A DNA stretch of 64,000 nt, taken from T3Sed10-241 sp036796255 (lineage in GTDB: Bacteria > Bacteroidota > Bacteroidia > Flavobacteriales_D > Cryomorphaceae). The number at the start of each line of letters is the position of its first letter. Within the stretch, counting starts at the first letter, position 1. The notes below the pieces were generated by a model that worked only from the letters and a program-made list of their open reading frames with translations, was not told the origin of the DNA and ran no database searches. The stretch is from assembly GCA_036796255.1 (NCBI GenBank), contig DAIRDH010000008.1:1-64000 (forward strand), read 5' to 3'. Positions 43,201 through 51,761 of this stretch are shown here, piece after piece. The translations under genes were made by a program, and so were the position numbers.

Positions 43201-46200
43201 AAATATTGGTACCACCTGCGACGCCGACGGCGAAGAAGGAATTGTACTGGCAGAATGCGAATGTGTAGCCCTTGTTGGAACGGATTGTACCAATCCATTC
43301 GAGTTTACAACGGCTGACCTTCCCTTCAACTTGTCAGGAAACACCAGTGTATTCGGTAACAACTATACAAGCGCCGATGTGCCCGCTCTTGCACCAGGCG
43401 CTATTGTAAACGGAGGTTTTTCAACTGTATATCTCAATGGTGACGATGTTGTGTTTGAATACACTCCTGAAGAAGATACCTTTGTAGACGCCACCGTGAC
43501 TGAACATGGCACCTGGGTAGGTCTTTGGGCCTTTACCGGATGTCCGTTTGCCAGCACAGTGGGAGTTCACACAGGAAGCGCCGGAGGCGATGGACGAGCC
43601 ATCAACGCCCTCCCTGTAACAGCAGGTACTACCTACTATTTTGTGATTTCTACCTGGCCATCACCTCAAAGCACAAACTTCAACTTCACACTCAGCGAGA
43701 CCGTCTTTGATTGTCCGCTATTGTTTGCGAACATTGGTGGAGGCTGTGACTTTAATGGTGGACCTGGAATTGTAAATGCTGATTGTGAATGTGAAGAACT
43801 GGTGGGTACAGACTGTACCAATCCATTCAACCTCACAGAAGCTGATTTGCCTTACTCTCAGTCAGGCAATACCGCAACTTTCGGCAATAACTACACCGGT
43901 GCAGATGTACCCCCGGTAGCACCTAATGTGATTGGCAACACTGCTACTCCTGCTACGTTCTACTTGAGCGGACCCGACGCTGTTTTCATGTACACTCCTG
44001 AAAACGATGGTTTCATAGATGTTGAAATTACTGGAACTACCACGGGCGGAGGACTCTTCGTTTTCACTGGTTGTCCATTTGCCACAACTGTAGGCTTCAA
44101 CACCGCATTTGGTGCAATTCCTAAAGCGGTAAATGCGCTTCCTGTAAATGCTGGAGTTTCTTACTATGTGGTGGTATCAAGTTCATCAGCAGCAACACCG
44201 ACAGCATTTACCCTTACCATCGAGCAAACAGTATTCGATTGTCCAGAGGAAAATGCCAACATCGGTGGATTCTGTCTGCTTGAGAGCGGTGCTCCCGGAG
44301 AACTTGACGCAGATTGCGCTTGTATCGAAATTGAGTTTGATGGTTGTGATGAATTAGAATTCGCAGCTTTCGGGGACCTTATCCCTGCATGTGGACAGGC
44401 GGTGACTGCTACCAATGCTACCTTCACCAACTATCACGTGGTACCTGTTCAAAATGGAGGTAGCTATGCTTTCAGCGCTGGTGCGGTAACTGGTTTCCCA
44501 TTCCAATTCCTTACGGTTACAAACGCAGACGGCACAGTAATATTAGCTAGCGGTATTCAATCACTCACATGGCTGAGCGACTTTAATGGCAATATTCGTT
44601 TCTATTCAGATGCCAATGCCGATTGTACAAGCCCAGGCTTCTTCTCACACAGCCGCACAGTAACCACTGATTGCAGTGACGTAATCTACGACTGTCCTGA
44701 AGAGAACCTCAACATCGGTGATGTTTGTACCCCGGATGGTGGTGGATTCGGAACCCTCAATGAGGATTGCGTGTGCGATGAGATCATCTACACAGGATGT
44801 TTAACCGGTGTGCCTTTTGGCAATATCACAGTAAATTGTGCTATTCCTTCTGGCTCGCAAGGTGGAATCTGGTTTGGTGAGTACGTTGAAGTAAACGTGA
44901 CATCTGGTGTTGACTACACTTTTGCCACTTCGCCGCTTCCAGCATACCCACTATTCTATCTTACAGTTTCAAATGGTGCTGGTACAACTGTATTGGCAAC
45001 AGGATTGAACTCGCTAGAGTGGACCAGCAACGTGACAGGTGTGGTACGTTTTAACGCCCATGCCTCAGCTGATTGTCCTGCAGGAACCATTATTGCAAGT
45101 CATACCCGCATTGTAACTGCTGATTGTTCTGCAGAGCCTAGCATTTGGGAAGTAATCCAAGACAGCGAAGTACACACCACCCTTGAGGCGGCCGTGATTG
45201 CTGCTGAATTGGATGATGACCTCGAAGGTGAAGGACCATTCACAGTGATGGCCCCAACCGACGCTGCATTTGATGCATTGGAAGAAGGTGTACTCGATGC
45301 ATTGTTAGATAATACAGAATTGCTTGCTTCTATCCTGTTGTACCATGCAGCAGAAGGCGCAGTACTTTCTGATGACCTCACAGATGGTCAAGTTATCACA
45401 ACATTGGCTGGACTTCCTGTGACCATCACCATCAATGATGACGGTATATTTGTGAACGATGCAGAAATTATCGTTGCAGACATTACTGCCTCCAATGGTA
45501 TAGTGCACGTGATTGACGCAGTGCTTATACCAGACACTGAGCTGGTAGGAACAGACTGTACCAATCCATTTGCACTCACCACTGCTGACCTTCCATATAC
45601 CCAAAGTGGAAACACTGCAACCTTCGGCAACAATTATGTGGCAGCAGACGTGCCAGCACTGGCTACTGGTGCCATAACCAATGGCTCATTTACAACCTCT
45701 TACCTTAATGGTGATGACGTAGTATTTGAGTTCACACCCGACGAAGATACCTTTGTGGATGTGGAAGTAAGCGGACACGACACATGGGTAGGTCTATGGG
45801 CCTTCGAAGGTTGTCCTTTCGCAAGCACCGTAGGTTATCACACCGCCAGTTCCTCAACAGGCCGTTTAATCCCTCAGTTGCCGGTAAGTGCTGGAACCAC
45901 CTACTATTTCGTGATTTCAACTTGGCCAACACCAAACAGTACAGATTTCGTGATCAACATTTCTGAAACGGAGTTTGATTGTCCTACTGAATTCGTAAAC
46001 TTTGGTGAGCCTTGTGATTTCAATGGAGAGCCAGGTATCATTGGCAACGATTGTACTTGTGGTGAGTTGGTTGGAACAGATTGCACCAATCCTTTTGTGA
46101 TTGTGCAAGCTGAATTGCCATACAACCAGTCTGGTAACACCGCTACATTTGGTGACAACTACAGCTCTACTGATGTACCTGCCAATGCACCCAATGTGAT

Positions 46201-49200
46201 TGGAACAGGCAGTACAAGTGCTTCTTACCTCAATGGTGACGATGTTGTCTTTGAATTCACTCCAGACACCGACACCTTTGTGGATGTAGCCGTAACTGAC
46301 CATGGCACATGGGTAGGTCTGTGGGCCTTCGAAGGATGTCCTTTCGAAAGCACTGTAGGCTATCACAATGACAGCCCATTGAACACCGGTCGCTTTATCA
46401 ATGCGCTGCCTGTAGAAGCGGGAACCACATACTATTTTGTGATCTCTACTTTCCCATCACCACAGAGCACTACCTTCAATCTGACCGTTAGTGAAACTGT
46501 ATTTGACTGTCCTGACTTGAACGCCAACATTGGTGATCCTTGCGACTTCAATGGAGGTGACGGTTCAGTTAGTGATGACTGTGAGTGTGAGGAATTGGTA
46601 GGCACAGATTGTACAAATCCATTTGTACTGACTACAGCTGACCTGCCTTACAACTTATCAGGCAATACCAGCACATTCGGTGACAATTATGACAACCCTG
46701 CACCGGCTTTAGCTGCAAATGCTGTAGGTACTGGTACATTTAGTGCTTTCTATCTATCTGGTGATGATGTGGTTTTTGAATACACTCCAGAGGACGATAC
46801 TTTCGTAGATGCCTCTGTGACTGACCACGGGTCATGGGTAGGACTATATGCCTTCGTAGGCTGTCCATTTACCAGTACAGTAGGTTATCACACGGTGTCA
46901 ACTGCAAATACAGGCCGCTTTATCGACGCCATGCCTGTAACAGGCGGTACCACCTATTACTTCGTGATATCGACCAACGCTACACCACAGAGCACCACGT
47001 TCAACTTCTCGTTGAGTGAAACAGTATTTGACTGTCCTGATGAGAATGCAAACATTGGTGACCTGTGTGAAACCATAGATGGTGACTTTGGTCTTCTCAA
47101 TGATGATTGCGGATGTGATGCCATCGTTTACGAAGGCTGCACCAACGGTACCTCATTTGGATCACCAAATCCAACTTGTGAGAATCCAGTTGCAACTGTA
47201 ACCAACTCATGGAACAATGAGTACAGCACAGTGACCGTGTTTGACGGTGGTATTTACACTTTCAGCACCTCATTCAATGCCAATGTGCCTATCTTCTTTG
47301 TTACCATTACAAATAGTACTGGCACTGAGATTTTGGCCACAGGCTTGAACACACTGACTTGGGAGAGTGACATTGACGGAACGGTTCGCATGTACACCCA
47401 CGGCTCGGCTGATTGTGCTGGTGTTACAGGAAGTGCTTCTTCACACACGCGAACATTTACTGTAGAATGTCCTGCTGATGCCAACATCTGGGATATTGTT
47501 CAAGACAGTGAGGTTCACAACACACTCGAGGCGGCTGTACTTGCCGCTGGTTTGGATGAAGCCCTTTCAGGTGAAGGTCCATTCACAGTGTTTGCTCCAA
47601 CCGATGATGCATTCGATGCATTGGAAGAAGGTGTACTCGATGCACTGCTCGATGATCCAGAAGGATTGCTGACTACTATCTTGCTCTACCATGTGGCAGC
47701 AGGAGAAGTACTCTCTACTGATTTGACCGATGGCCAAATCATTACAACACTGGCTGGTTTCACTGTGACCATTACCATCAATGATGACGGCGTGTTCGTA
47801 AATGATGCACAAGTTATCGTTGCTGACATTATTGCCTCTAACGGTATAGTGCACGTGATTGATGCAGTGCTTATTCCTGAGCCTACTGAGTGTGATGAAG
47901 CTACGCCAATAATCGCAGCAGTTACATTCAACGAAAGCTCGGTTTCAGCCTCTATGCTTGATGAAACTGCCTCTGGTGTAGAGCAGTGCCAAAACACCAG
48001 CAATGTACAGCCTGACCAATGGTTCTCTTTTGAATCAGTTGCTACGGTAATGTATGTACGTGCATGGGGTCTTGGTGACTTCAACGCAGCTGTGGAAGTG
48101 TATGATGCTTGTGGTGGTGAGCTTATCGCTTGCCAGAATGATGCACCTGCCGGTCAGAGAGAGATTGTGATACTCCAAAACACTACTCCAGGTGAAACTT
48201 ACTACGTAAGGGTTTACCATGGAGGTGCCGGAACACCACAAACACTCAACTATACCGTGGCTGTAGCACACATTCCATTTATCAAGCTTGAAGCGGATGA
48301 CTGTGGTGTATTTGACTACACGCCAACTGATGTGATAAGCAGCGAACTGCCTTCAAACCAGTTCTTGCTCACCAACTACTACTTCGAGTTTACTGAACTG
48401 GAAGAGCCGTTCAACACCTATGAGATCCTATCGCCAAATGGTTCTAACCGCAACTTCCAGTTGCAGTGGTTCCCGCAGGCTGAGTTTGGACGTACCTACT
48501 CTGTGCGCACACGTGCAAGGATGTACCAAGGTCCAAACTGGGGTGACTATGGTGATGCATGTACCATTGGCTTTGCTGATGGTGGTGCAACAACCCAGTT
48601 GAAAGTAGAGTTTGCACTTGGTTTCTACAACATGTGCGATATTCTCGAGGCCGACAACGTGGCTGGTGCATCTGAATACACCTGGTTGTTTACTGACGGA
48701 TTTGACTCACTCACAGCTGTAAGTCCAAACCGTTTCCTACAACTCCAGAATGTGGAAGACCTGAACCTTGGTTCGCCTTACGCTGTATCAGTGAAGGCAC
48801 AATCACTTGGTCAATATGGTGAGTATGGTATATCACGACTTATCGCGATGAACAACTTCGTACCCACCATTGGTCTCGACGAAAACTTCACTGCATGTGG
48901 TAGCACTGTTGCACTGAATGCTGTAATCAGTGCCATAAACATCTGTGCAGCTGACTACTACACATTTAGGTTTACCAACATCAGCGACTTGACGCAGGAA
49001 GACTTGTTCTACACCCGCGATGACGGATTGAGAACAGTGTTACTGAGCTGGGTTACTGGATTAATACCTGGTGATACCTATGCAGTACAAGTACTTGGTG
49101 CTTCAGGTGGACTTGTTGGTACCTACGGTCCAATTTGCGAAATAACAATCGCAGGCGGCATGTCGGGTATAATTACACTAGATGAAAGCAATGTTCAGTC

Positions 49201-49477
49201 TGATGTCCAGGCAGAAATTTCAATCTATCCTAACCCAAGCCGTGGTGATGAGGTGATGGTGAGCATTGAAAATCTGCAAGACGTACAGAATGATGTAATC
49301 ATTGATGTGTATGACATGTACGGTAAGCGTGTACACAGTGAGAACTACGCCAACAATGGCACGTTCATGAATGTAGCCCTCGATTTCCAACAGCCTATGG
49401 CAGCTGGAGTATACCTGGTCAACATTACTTCGAACAGTGAATTGATTGGTGCGCGCAAGTTGATTGTGCAGAAATAA
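40214..49477 (+). CDS. Giant modular T9SS surface protein (3087 residues)
   Basis: Signal peptide MKKMFTSWKLIPLLLGIAFF. Approximate modules: CUB-like 30-155 and 258-366; a GCTDADAVNFQP motif near 370; A1 396, B1 567, B2 715, B3 869, A2 1021, A3 1197, B4 1373, B5 1525, fasciclin 1643, A4 1776, A5 1951, A6 2129, B6 2305, fasciclin 2425; PPC-like 2560-2687; three Fn3-like modules to about 2990; T9SS domain (IYPNPSRGDEVMVS ... ARKLIVQK). A modules contain YLNGDDVVFEYTPEEDTFVD and resemble PPC domains. Most modules end in a Cys linker FDCPxxxANIGxxC...DCxC. Probably a cell-surface adhesin. An earlier TTG at 40169 is rejected because ATG 40214 starts the signal peptide. It ends at a strong terminator. 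Confidence 0.9.
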   Translation: MKKMFTSWKLIPLLLGIAFFSPQFVEAQSDCGTIWYDNGGPNGVYLPNSNQTTTFCPDNDDDLVTVTFTSFNVETNWDKLYVYDGPNATSPQISSGNGIGNGTCTTTGGFWGTTIPGPFTSTDDTGCLTFVFCSDGSVELAGWAANVTCAPAPNCTPPVVSYVQNERDCEDLSYSVTVTIDEQSVPSSAPLLLATATANGQIIPEVGGVFNNLVGAELEIGPLPLDTPVLIEVNVLGFSCPTSESFTEVSNGCPIPLECGVAIEETYCYGDNENTPFLWVSPDGEPVTILFQSGLIATFGDAITIYDGADDTGEVLFTGANNGTLSGLSAVAESGSLYMVVTSNGFTSCANNGFGTSVWNWIVGCNLDIPGCTDADAVNFQPVATEDDGSCITGGTDCTEAIEVATLPYTSNANTNLFGNNYDAADLPPAAVDIKLNGAYSSSYLNGDDVVYAYTPAEDGFIDVSLTQTTTWVGLWVFEGCPFTLGVGAHTGSDANGRLVQALPVEAGTTYYVVISTFPAPQSTPYILNITNTVFDCVELNKFIGDACDNNGEVGQLDEDCECNEVVFDGCTGDFAAFAGLVPNCEGPTTVTNATFTNYHEVPVDNGTEYTFISNPFGIFQLVYITVTNQAGAEILATGANSVTWTSDFNGFIRFYTDGNADCASPGFFSHNRTVIANCENQVFDCPILGANEGEACALDGEFGIVEDCECLPVEFAGCTGGFLSGGNLNPNCDGTPALTTFSVGSGSYTTVNVFNGVDYVFDITDGPLSGPFMYLTITNFAGTEVLASGIQAINWTGDFNGQVRFYANSSPTCAFVTGTWNHFRRVTADCSNQIFDCPVEELNFNTVCPLENGDFGLISEDCVCAEPDFDGCTTGFAAFTVGLTNCDDTPFDINFVGVAQYSNVEVFNGVEYTFSHVNGPASAPFLYITITNGTGTEILATGISAVDWTSTYNGTARFYTHAAADCTTPGGTWTHTRRIEADCTNQIFDCPDLAANIGTTCDADGEEGIVLAECECVALVGTDCTNPFEFTTADLPFNLSGNTSVFGNNYTSADVPALAPGAIVNGGFSTVYLNGDDVVFEYTPEEDTFVDATVTEHGTWVGLWAFTGCPFASTVGVHTGSAGGDGRAINALPVTAGTTYYFVISTWPSPQSTNFNFTLSETVFDCPLLFANIGGGCDFNGGPGIVNADCECEELVGTDCTNPFNLTEADLPYSQSGNTATFGNNYTGADVPPVAPNVIGNTATPATFYLSGPDAVFMYTPENDGFIDVEITGTTTGGGLFVFTGCPFATTVGFNTAFGAIPKAVNALPVNAGVSYYVVVSSSSAATPTAFTLTIEQTVFDCPEENANIGGFCLLESGAPGELDADCACIEIEFDGCDELEFAAFGDLIPACGQAVTATNATFTNYHVVPVQNGGSYAFSAGAVTGFPFQFLTVTNADGTVILASGIQSLTWLSDFNGNIRFYSDANADCTSPGFFSHSRTVTTDCSDVIYDCPEENLNIGDVCTPDGGGFGTLNEDCVCDEIIYTGCLTGVPFGNITVNCAIPSGSQGGIWFGEYVEVNVTSGVDYTFATSPLPAYPLFYLTVSNGAGTTVLATGLNSLEWTSNVTGVVRFNAHASADCPAGTIIASHTRIVTADCSAEPSIWEVIQDSEVHTTLEAAVIAAELDDDLEGEGPFTVMAPTDAAFDALEEGVLDALLDNTELLASILLYHAAEGAVLSDDLTDGQVITTLAGLPVTITINDDGIFVNDAEIIVADITASNGIVHVIDAVLIPDTELVGTDCTNPFALTTADLPYTQSGNTATFGNNYVAADVPALATGAITNGSFTTSYLNGDDVVFEFTPDEDTFVDVEVSGHDTWVGLWAFEGCPFASTVGYHTASSSTGRLIPQLPVSAGTTYYFVISTWPTPNSTDFVINISETEFDCPTEFVNFGEPCDFNGEPGIIGNDCTCGELVGTDCTNPFVIVQAELPYNQSGNTATFGDNYSSTDVPANAPNVIGTGSTSASYLNGDDVVFEFTPDTDTFVDVAVTDHGTWVGLWAFEGCPFESTVGYHNDSPLNTGRFINALPVEAGTTYYFVISTFPSPQSTTFNLTVSETVFDCPDLNANIGDPCDFNGGDGSVSDDCECEELVGTDCTNPFVLTTADLPYNLSGNTSTFGDNYDNPAPALAANAVGTGTFSAFYLSGDDVVFEYTPEDDTFVDASVTDHGSWVGLYAFVGCPFTSTVGYHTVSTANTGRFIDAMPVTGGTTYYFVISTNATPQSTTFNFSLSETVFDCPDENANIGDLCETIDGDFGLLNDDCGCDAIVYEGCTNGTSFGSPNPTCENPVATVTNSWNNEYSTVTVFDGGIYTFSTSFNANVPIFFVTITNSTGTEILATGLNTLTWESDIDGTVRMYTHGSADCAGVTGSASSHTRTFTVECPADANIWDIVQDSEVHNTLEAAVLAAGLDEALSGEGPFTVFAPTDDAFDALEEGVLDALLDDPEGLLTTILLYHVAAGEVLSTDLTDGQIITTLAGFTVTITINDDGVFVNDAQVIVADIIASNGIVHVIDAVLIPEPTECDEATPIIAAVTFNESSVSASMLDETASGVEQCQNTSNVQPDQWFSFESVATVMYVRAWGLGDFNAAVEVYDACGGELIACQNDAPAGQREIVILQNTTPGETYYVRVYHGGAGTPQTLNYTVAVAHIPFIKLEADDCGVFDYTPTDVISSELPSNQFLLTNYYFEFTELEEPFNTYEILSPNGSNRNFQLQWFPQAEFGRTYSVRTRARMYQGPNWGDYGDACTIGFADGGATTQLKVEFALGFYNMCDILEADNVAGASEYTWLFTDGFDSLTAVSPNRFLQLQNVEDLNLGSPYAVSVKAQSLGQYGEYGISRLIAMNNFVPTIGLDENFTACGSTVALNAVISAINICAADYYTFRFTNISDLTQEDLFYTRDDGLRTVLLSWVTGLIPGDTYAVQVLGASGGLVGTYGPICEITIAGGMSGIITLDESNVQSDVQAEISIYPNPSRGDEVMVSIENLQDVQNDVIIDVYDMYGKRVHSENYANNGTFMNVALDFQQPMAAGVYLVNITSNSELIGARKLIVQK
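41401..47890 (+). repeat. Coding repeat array: six A, six B and two fasciclin modules
   Basis: A modules (about 525 bases) and B modules (about 450 bases) alternate as A-B-B-B-A-A-B-B-F-A-A-A-B-F. Both B modules directly before a fasciclin domain (B5 and B6) lack the Cys linker found after the others. Protein-level conservation is high; nucleotide copies are diverged, unlike the repeats at 37-38 kb. Confidence 0.82.
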
Positions 49478-49504
49478 GGTAGTCCGACTACAAATAGTTA
49501 AACC

Positions 49505-49536
49505 AAACCCGCGGCCGATTGGCCGCGGGTTTTTTT
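49505..49536 (+). terminator. Strong rho-independent terminator after the giant gene
   Basis: AAACCCGCGGCC (49505-49516), loop GATT, GGCCGCGGGTTT (49521-49532), then further T residues. A perfect 12-base stem, 27 bases after the stop codon. Confidence 0.92.
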
Positions 49537-49610
49537 GTATCCATAAATTTCGAAGTAATTTTTCAAGTAAGGGTTTATACCTATTATTGTCACTCAATTT
49601 CAAAAGCCCT

Positions 49611-50891
49611 ATGGGAATACCAATTAGCAATGATGCCATCACTTTAGGAATTTTGGTGGTAATACTCGCCACCATCTTTAAAACACATTCACTACCAGCG
49701 TTTGCGAAATTCTATAAGTATTTCCCTGCATTATTGCTCTGCTATTTTGTTCCAGCCATTTTCAACTCCTTGGGACTTTTCGACCATGACTCAACCAATA
49801 GATTGTATTTCTTTGCATCGCGCTTTTTACTTCCTGCCTCGCTTGTCCTTCTCTGTTTGAATATTGACCTCAAAGGCGTATTCAAACTCGGTCCGAAAGC
49901 CTTGATTATGTTTTTCACAGCGACAATAAGTATTGTGATCGGAGCGCCAATAGCCCTCTATTTGGTATCACTGGCAGAGCCCACATTACTTGAAGGCTCA
50001 GGTCCTGATGCCATATGGCGGGGATTGGCAACAATAGCTGGCAGCTGGATAGGTGGCGGTGCCAATCAAACTGCCATGAAGGAAATATACGGAGCCAGCG
50101 ATGCCCTATTCAGTGCAATGATCGTTGTTGATGTATTTGTAGCCAATATCTGGATGGCATTTCTGCTGTTTGGTGCGGGCATCAGTGATAGGCTTGATGT
50201 GAAGTTGAAAGCCGACAACAGCGCCATAGATGATTTGAAGCTGCGGGTGGAAAAGCAGCAAGCTGATGCCGCAAGAGTTGCAAGCTTTACTGATCTGATG
50301 ATGATATTCGGTGTAGCCTTTGGCATGGTGGCAGTTGCGCATGGCCTGAGCGACACGATTGGGCCGCGCATAGCGTTGCGCATCGATGCCATACTTGCAG
50401 CCGACAGCGATTCATGGGTAAGACTCTTCACTTCTTTCGGTAGCAATTTCTTCTGGTTGGTGGTGATTGCCACAGTTGGAGGCGTGGTACTTTCATTCAC
50501 CAAAGCAAGAACGCTCGAAGGCGCCGGCGCATCTAAAGTGGGTAGCGCTTTTCTGTACATTCTGGTAGGAACCATTGGACTGCATATGGATATAGGCCAG
50601 CTTTTCAAAGAGTGGCAAGTGTTCAAGTATATTCTTTCCATTGGTTTTGTGTGGATTGCTATCCACATCGGCATTCTTTTGCTCATCGGCAAAATAATAA
50701 GAGCGCCATTCTTCTTCATTGCCGTGGGATCGCAAGCCAACATTGGTGGCGCAGCTTCGGCTCCCATTGTAGCTTCAGCATTTAGCCCGGCGCTCGCTCC
50801 GGTGGGAGTATTGCTAGCCGTACTGGGCTATGCTATAGGTACATTTGGAGCTATAGCTTGTGCTATTTTGATGCAGGCTGTTGCGGGATAA
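49611..50891 (+). CDS. DUF819 family membrane protein (YjcL-like)
   Basis: Integral membrane protein of 426 residues with about eleven helices, related to DUF819/YjcL proteins, which resemble sodium-dependent symporters. Conserved parts: RLYFFASRFLLPASLVLLCL, the glycine-rich IAGSWIGGGANQTAMKEIYG, SAMIVVDVFVANIWMAFLLF and, in the second half, FFIAVGSQANIGGAASAPIV, the counterpart of the GGGANQ motif in an inverted repeat. Substrate unknown. The frame is open to 49464 through the upstream terminator; ATG 49611 (MGIPISNDA) lies after it and matches the family start. It appears to be a single-gene unit. Confidence 0.88.
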   Translation: MGIPISNDAITLGILVVILATIFKTHSLPAFAKFYKYFPALLLCYFVPAIFNSLGLFDHDSTNRLYFFASRFLLPASLVLLCLNIDLKGVFKLGPKALIMFFTATISIVIGAPIALYLVSLAEPTLLEGSGPDAIWRGLATIAGSWIGGGANQTAMKEIYGASDALFSAMIVVDVFVANIWMAFLLFGAGISDRLDVKLKADNSAIDDLKLRVEKQQADAARVASFTDLMMIFGVAFGMVAVAHGLSDTIGPRIALRIDAILAADSDSWVRLFTSFGSNFFWLVVIATVGGVVLSFTKARTLEGAGASKVGSAFLYILVGTIGLHMDIGQLFKEWQVFKYILSIGFVWIAIHIGILLLIGKIIRAPFFFIAVGSQANIGGAASAPIVASAFSPALAPVGVLLAVLGYAIGTFGAIACAILMQAVAG

Positions 50892-50981
50892 AGAGATGGC
50901 CAATTAAATGGTATGCCGCTGATGATCTAAGGCCTGTAAAATTCTACAGCTTTGCTTCATTAAGCCAGATTACCAGTAAAA

Positions 50982-51002
50982 TGCCTAAAAGGCGCTTTTT
51001 TG
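50982..51002 (+). terminator. Weak terminator candidate after the DUF819 gene
   Basis: GCCT (50983-50986), AAA, AGGC (50990-50993), then GCTTTTTTG. The stem is only four bases long, about 90 bases after the stop codon. Confidence 0.35.
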
Positions 51003-51022
51003 CTGTGCATCCAAAACACAAA

Positions 51023-51045
51023 GTCCCCGCGGGAAACGCGGAGAC
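51023..51045 (-). terminator. Terminator candidate of the small lipoprotein gene
   Basis: On the minus strand GTCTCCGCG pairs with CGCGGGGAC across a five-base loop (one G-U pair), followed by TTTGTGTTTT. It lies 46 bases after the stop of the gene at 51092-51229. Confidence 0.6.
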
Positions 51046-51091
51046 GTAAATTCTTTCTGGTGAGGATTTAAATCCCTCATGTTTATCCACC

Positions 51092-51229
51092 CTATTGGAC
51101 TTCGTCGAGGCCTGGTCGCTCGCCGTTGTCATGCTTGGCATAAGCCGCACACGCTTTAGGTCCACTACTGCAAGAGCTTGCAGCTCCAACGAATGCAACA
51201 AGACAGCATATTACAAAAAACCTTTTCAT
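51092..51229 (-). CDS. Very small lipoprotein (45 residues)
   Basis: A short gene found by reading the minus strand between DUF819 and padR. ATG at 51229, TAG at 51092-51094. The product begins MKRFFVICCLVAFVGAASSC, a full lipoprotein signal with positive start, hydrophobic core and lipobox GAASSC. The mature part is only 26 residues, SSGPKACAAYAKHDNGERPG plus a short tail. A C-x-A-Y motif similar to CAAY is seen in other tiny Bacteroidota lipoproteins. A terminator-like hairpin follows (51023-51045). A separate longer frame on the same strand (50944-51201) is inconsistent with it. Function unknown. Confidence 0.68.
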   Translation of the reverse strand: MKRFFVICCLVAFVGAASSCSSGPKACAAYAKHDNGERPGLDEVQ

Positions 51230-51332
51230 GGTTGTCTATTCTCAAGTTCGCATCTATATACCCACTCCGCTTACAAAAGGTTTCAAGTATCCCCCCCTTC
51301 TCCGCTTATGGATATATATGCCCATTCATACA

Positions 51333-51390
51333 GTACTATATTTATTTTAGTACTTTGCTTTGCATAGTACCATATATGATTATATATTTG
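51333..51390 (+). promoter_or_regulatory. padR promoter with putative autoregulatory PadR operator
   Basis: TTTG (51359-51362), 20 bases, TATATTTG (51383-51390) form a consensus promoter. GTACTA (51333-51338) and TAGTAC (51348-51353) make a dyad with a nine-base spacer, and a further TAGTAC (51365-51370) sits between the -33 and -7 boxes. PadR family repressors commonly bind such GTAC-containing dyads, so repression of its own operon is likely. Confidence 0.62.
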
Positions 51391-51425
51391 CCTTGTGATC
51401 GTACATGAAAATTGATTGCAGAAAG

Positions 51426-51761
51426 ATGAACATAGAAAATACAAAAGCCCAAATGCGCAAAGGAGTCCTGGAGTATTGCATACTTCAGTTGCTCGAGCGG
51501 GAGGAGATGTATCCCTCAGATATCATTGACGCCTTGAAGCAAGCCAGGCTTATCGTGGTAGAGGGTACGCTTTACCCCTTACTCACCCGGCTTAAAAATG
51601 CTGGTATCCTCGACTACCGATGGGAGGAGTCCAAATCAGGACCACCGCGTAAATACTACAAGCTCACAGAAATTGGAATCAAATTTCTCGCTGAACTTGA
51701 CCTTACATGGAAAGAACTTCAAGAAGCCGTAAACCAAACCACCAACATCAATAAGCCATGA
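51426..51761 (+). CDS. PadR family transcriptional regulator
   Basis: Winged helix repressor of 111 residues. Characteristic segments: MRKGVLEYCILQLLEREEMY (helix 1 and 2), YPSDIIDALKQARLIVVEGT, LYPLLTRLKNAGILDYRWEE (recognition helix), and SGPPRKYYKLTEIGIKFLAE (wing). The frame begins at ATG 51405, but that codon would be only about 15 bases after the -7 box; ATG 51426 (MNIENTKAQMRKG) matches the usual start of Bacteroidota PadR proteins. The next gene overlaps by four bases (ATGA). PadR-PspC pairs are a common arrangement in Bacteroidota, probably responding to envelope stress. Confidence 0.93.
   Translation: MNIENTKAQMRKGVLEYCILQLLEREEMYPSDIIDALKQARLIVVEGTLYPLLTRLKNAGILDYRWEESKSGPPRKYYKLTEIGIKFLAELDLTWKELQEAVNQTTNINKP

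Noticed and set aside
35164..49477. The two giant proteins considered as polymorphic toxins or a contact-dependent system
   Set aside because: Both end in T9SS sorting domains rather than toxin domains, there is no immunity-like small gene following, and the repeats match adhesin and PKD/Fn3-type modules.
50066..50767. 233-codon minus-strand open frame inside the DUF819 gene
   Set aside because: Antisense shadow of a well-conserved membrane protein; serine/methionine-rich composition without domains.
51061..51085. Short GAGGATTTAAATCCCTC dyad considered as a tRNA T-arm or tRNA gene
   Set aside because: No acceptor stem, anticodon arm or GTTC loop surrounds it; no tRNA structure could be built anywhere in the window.
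50944..51201. 85-codon minus-strand frame between DUF819 and padR
   Set aside because: It runs in a different frame through the small lipoprotein gene (51092-51229) and its terminator hairpin; the lipoprotein reading has a signal peptide and is more convincing.
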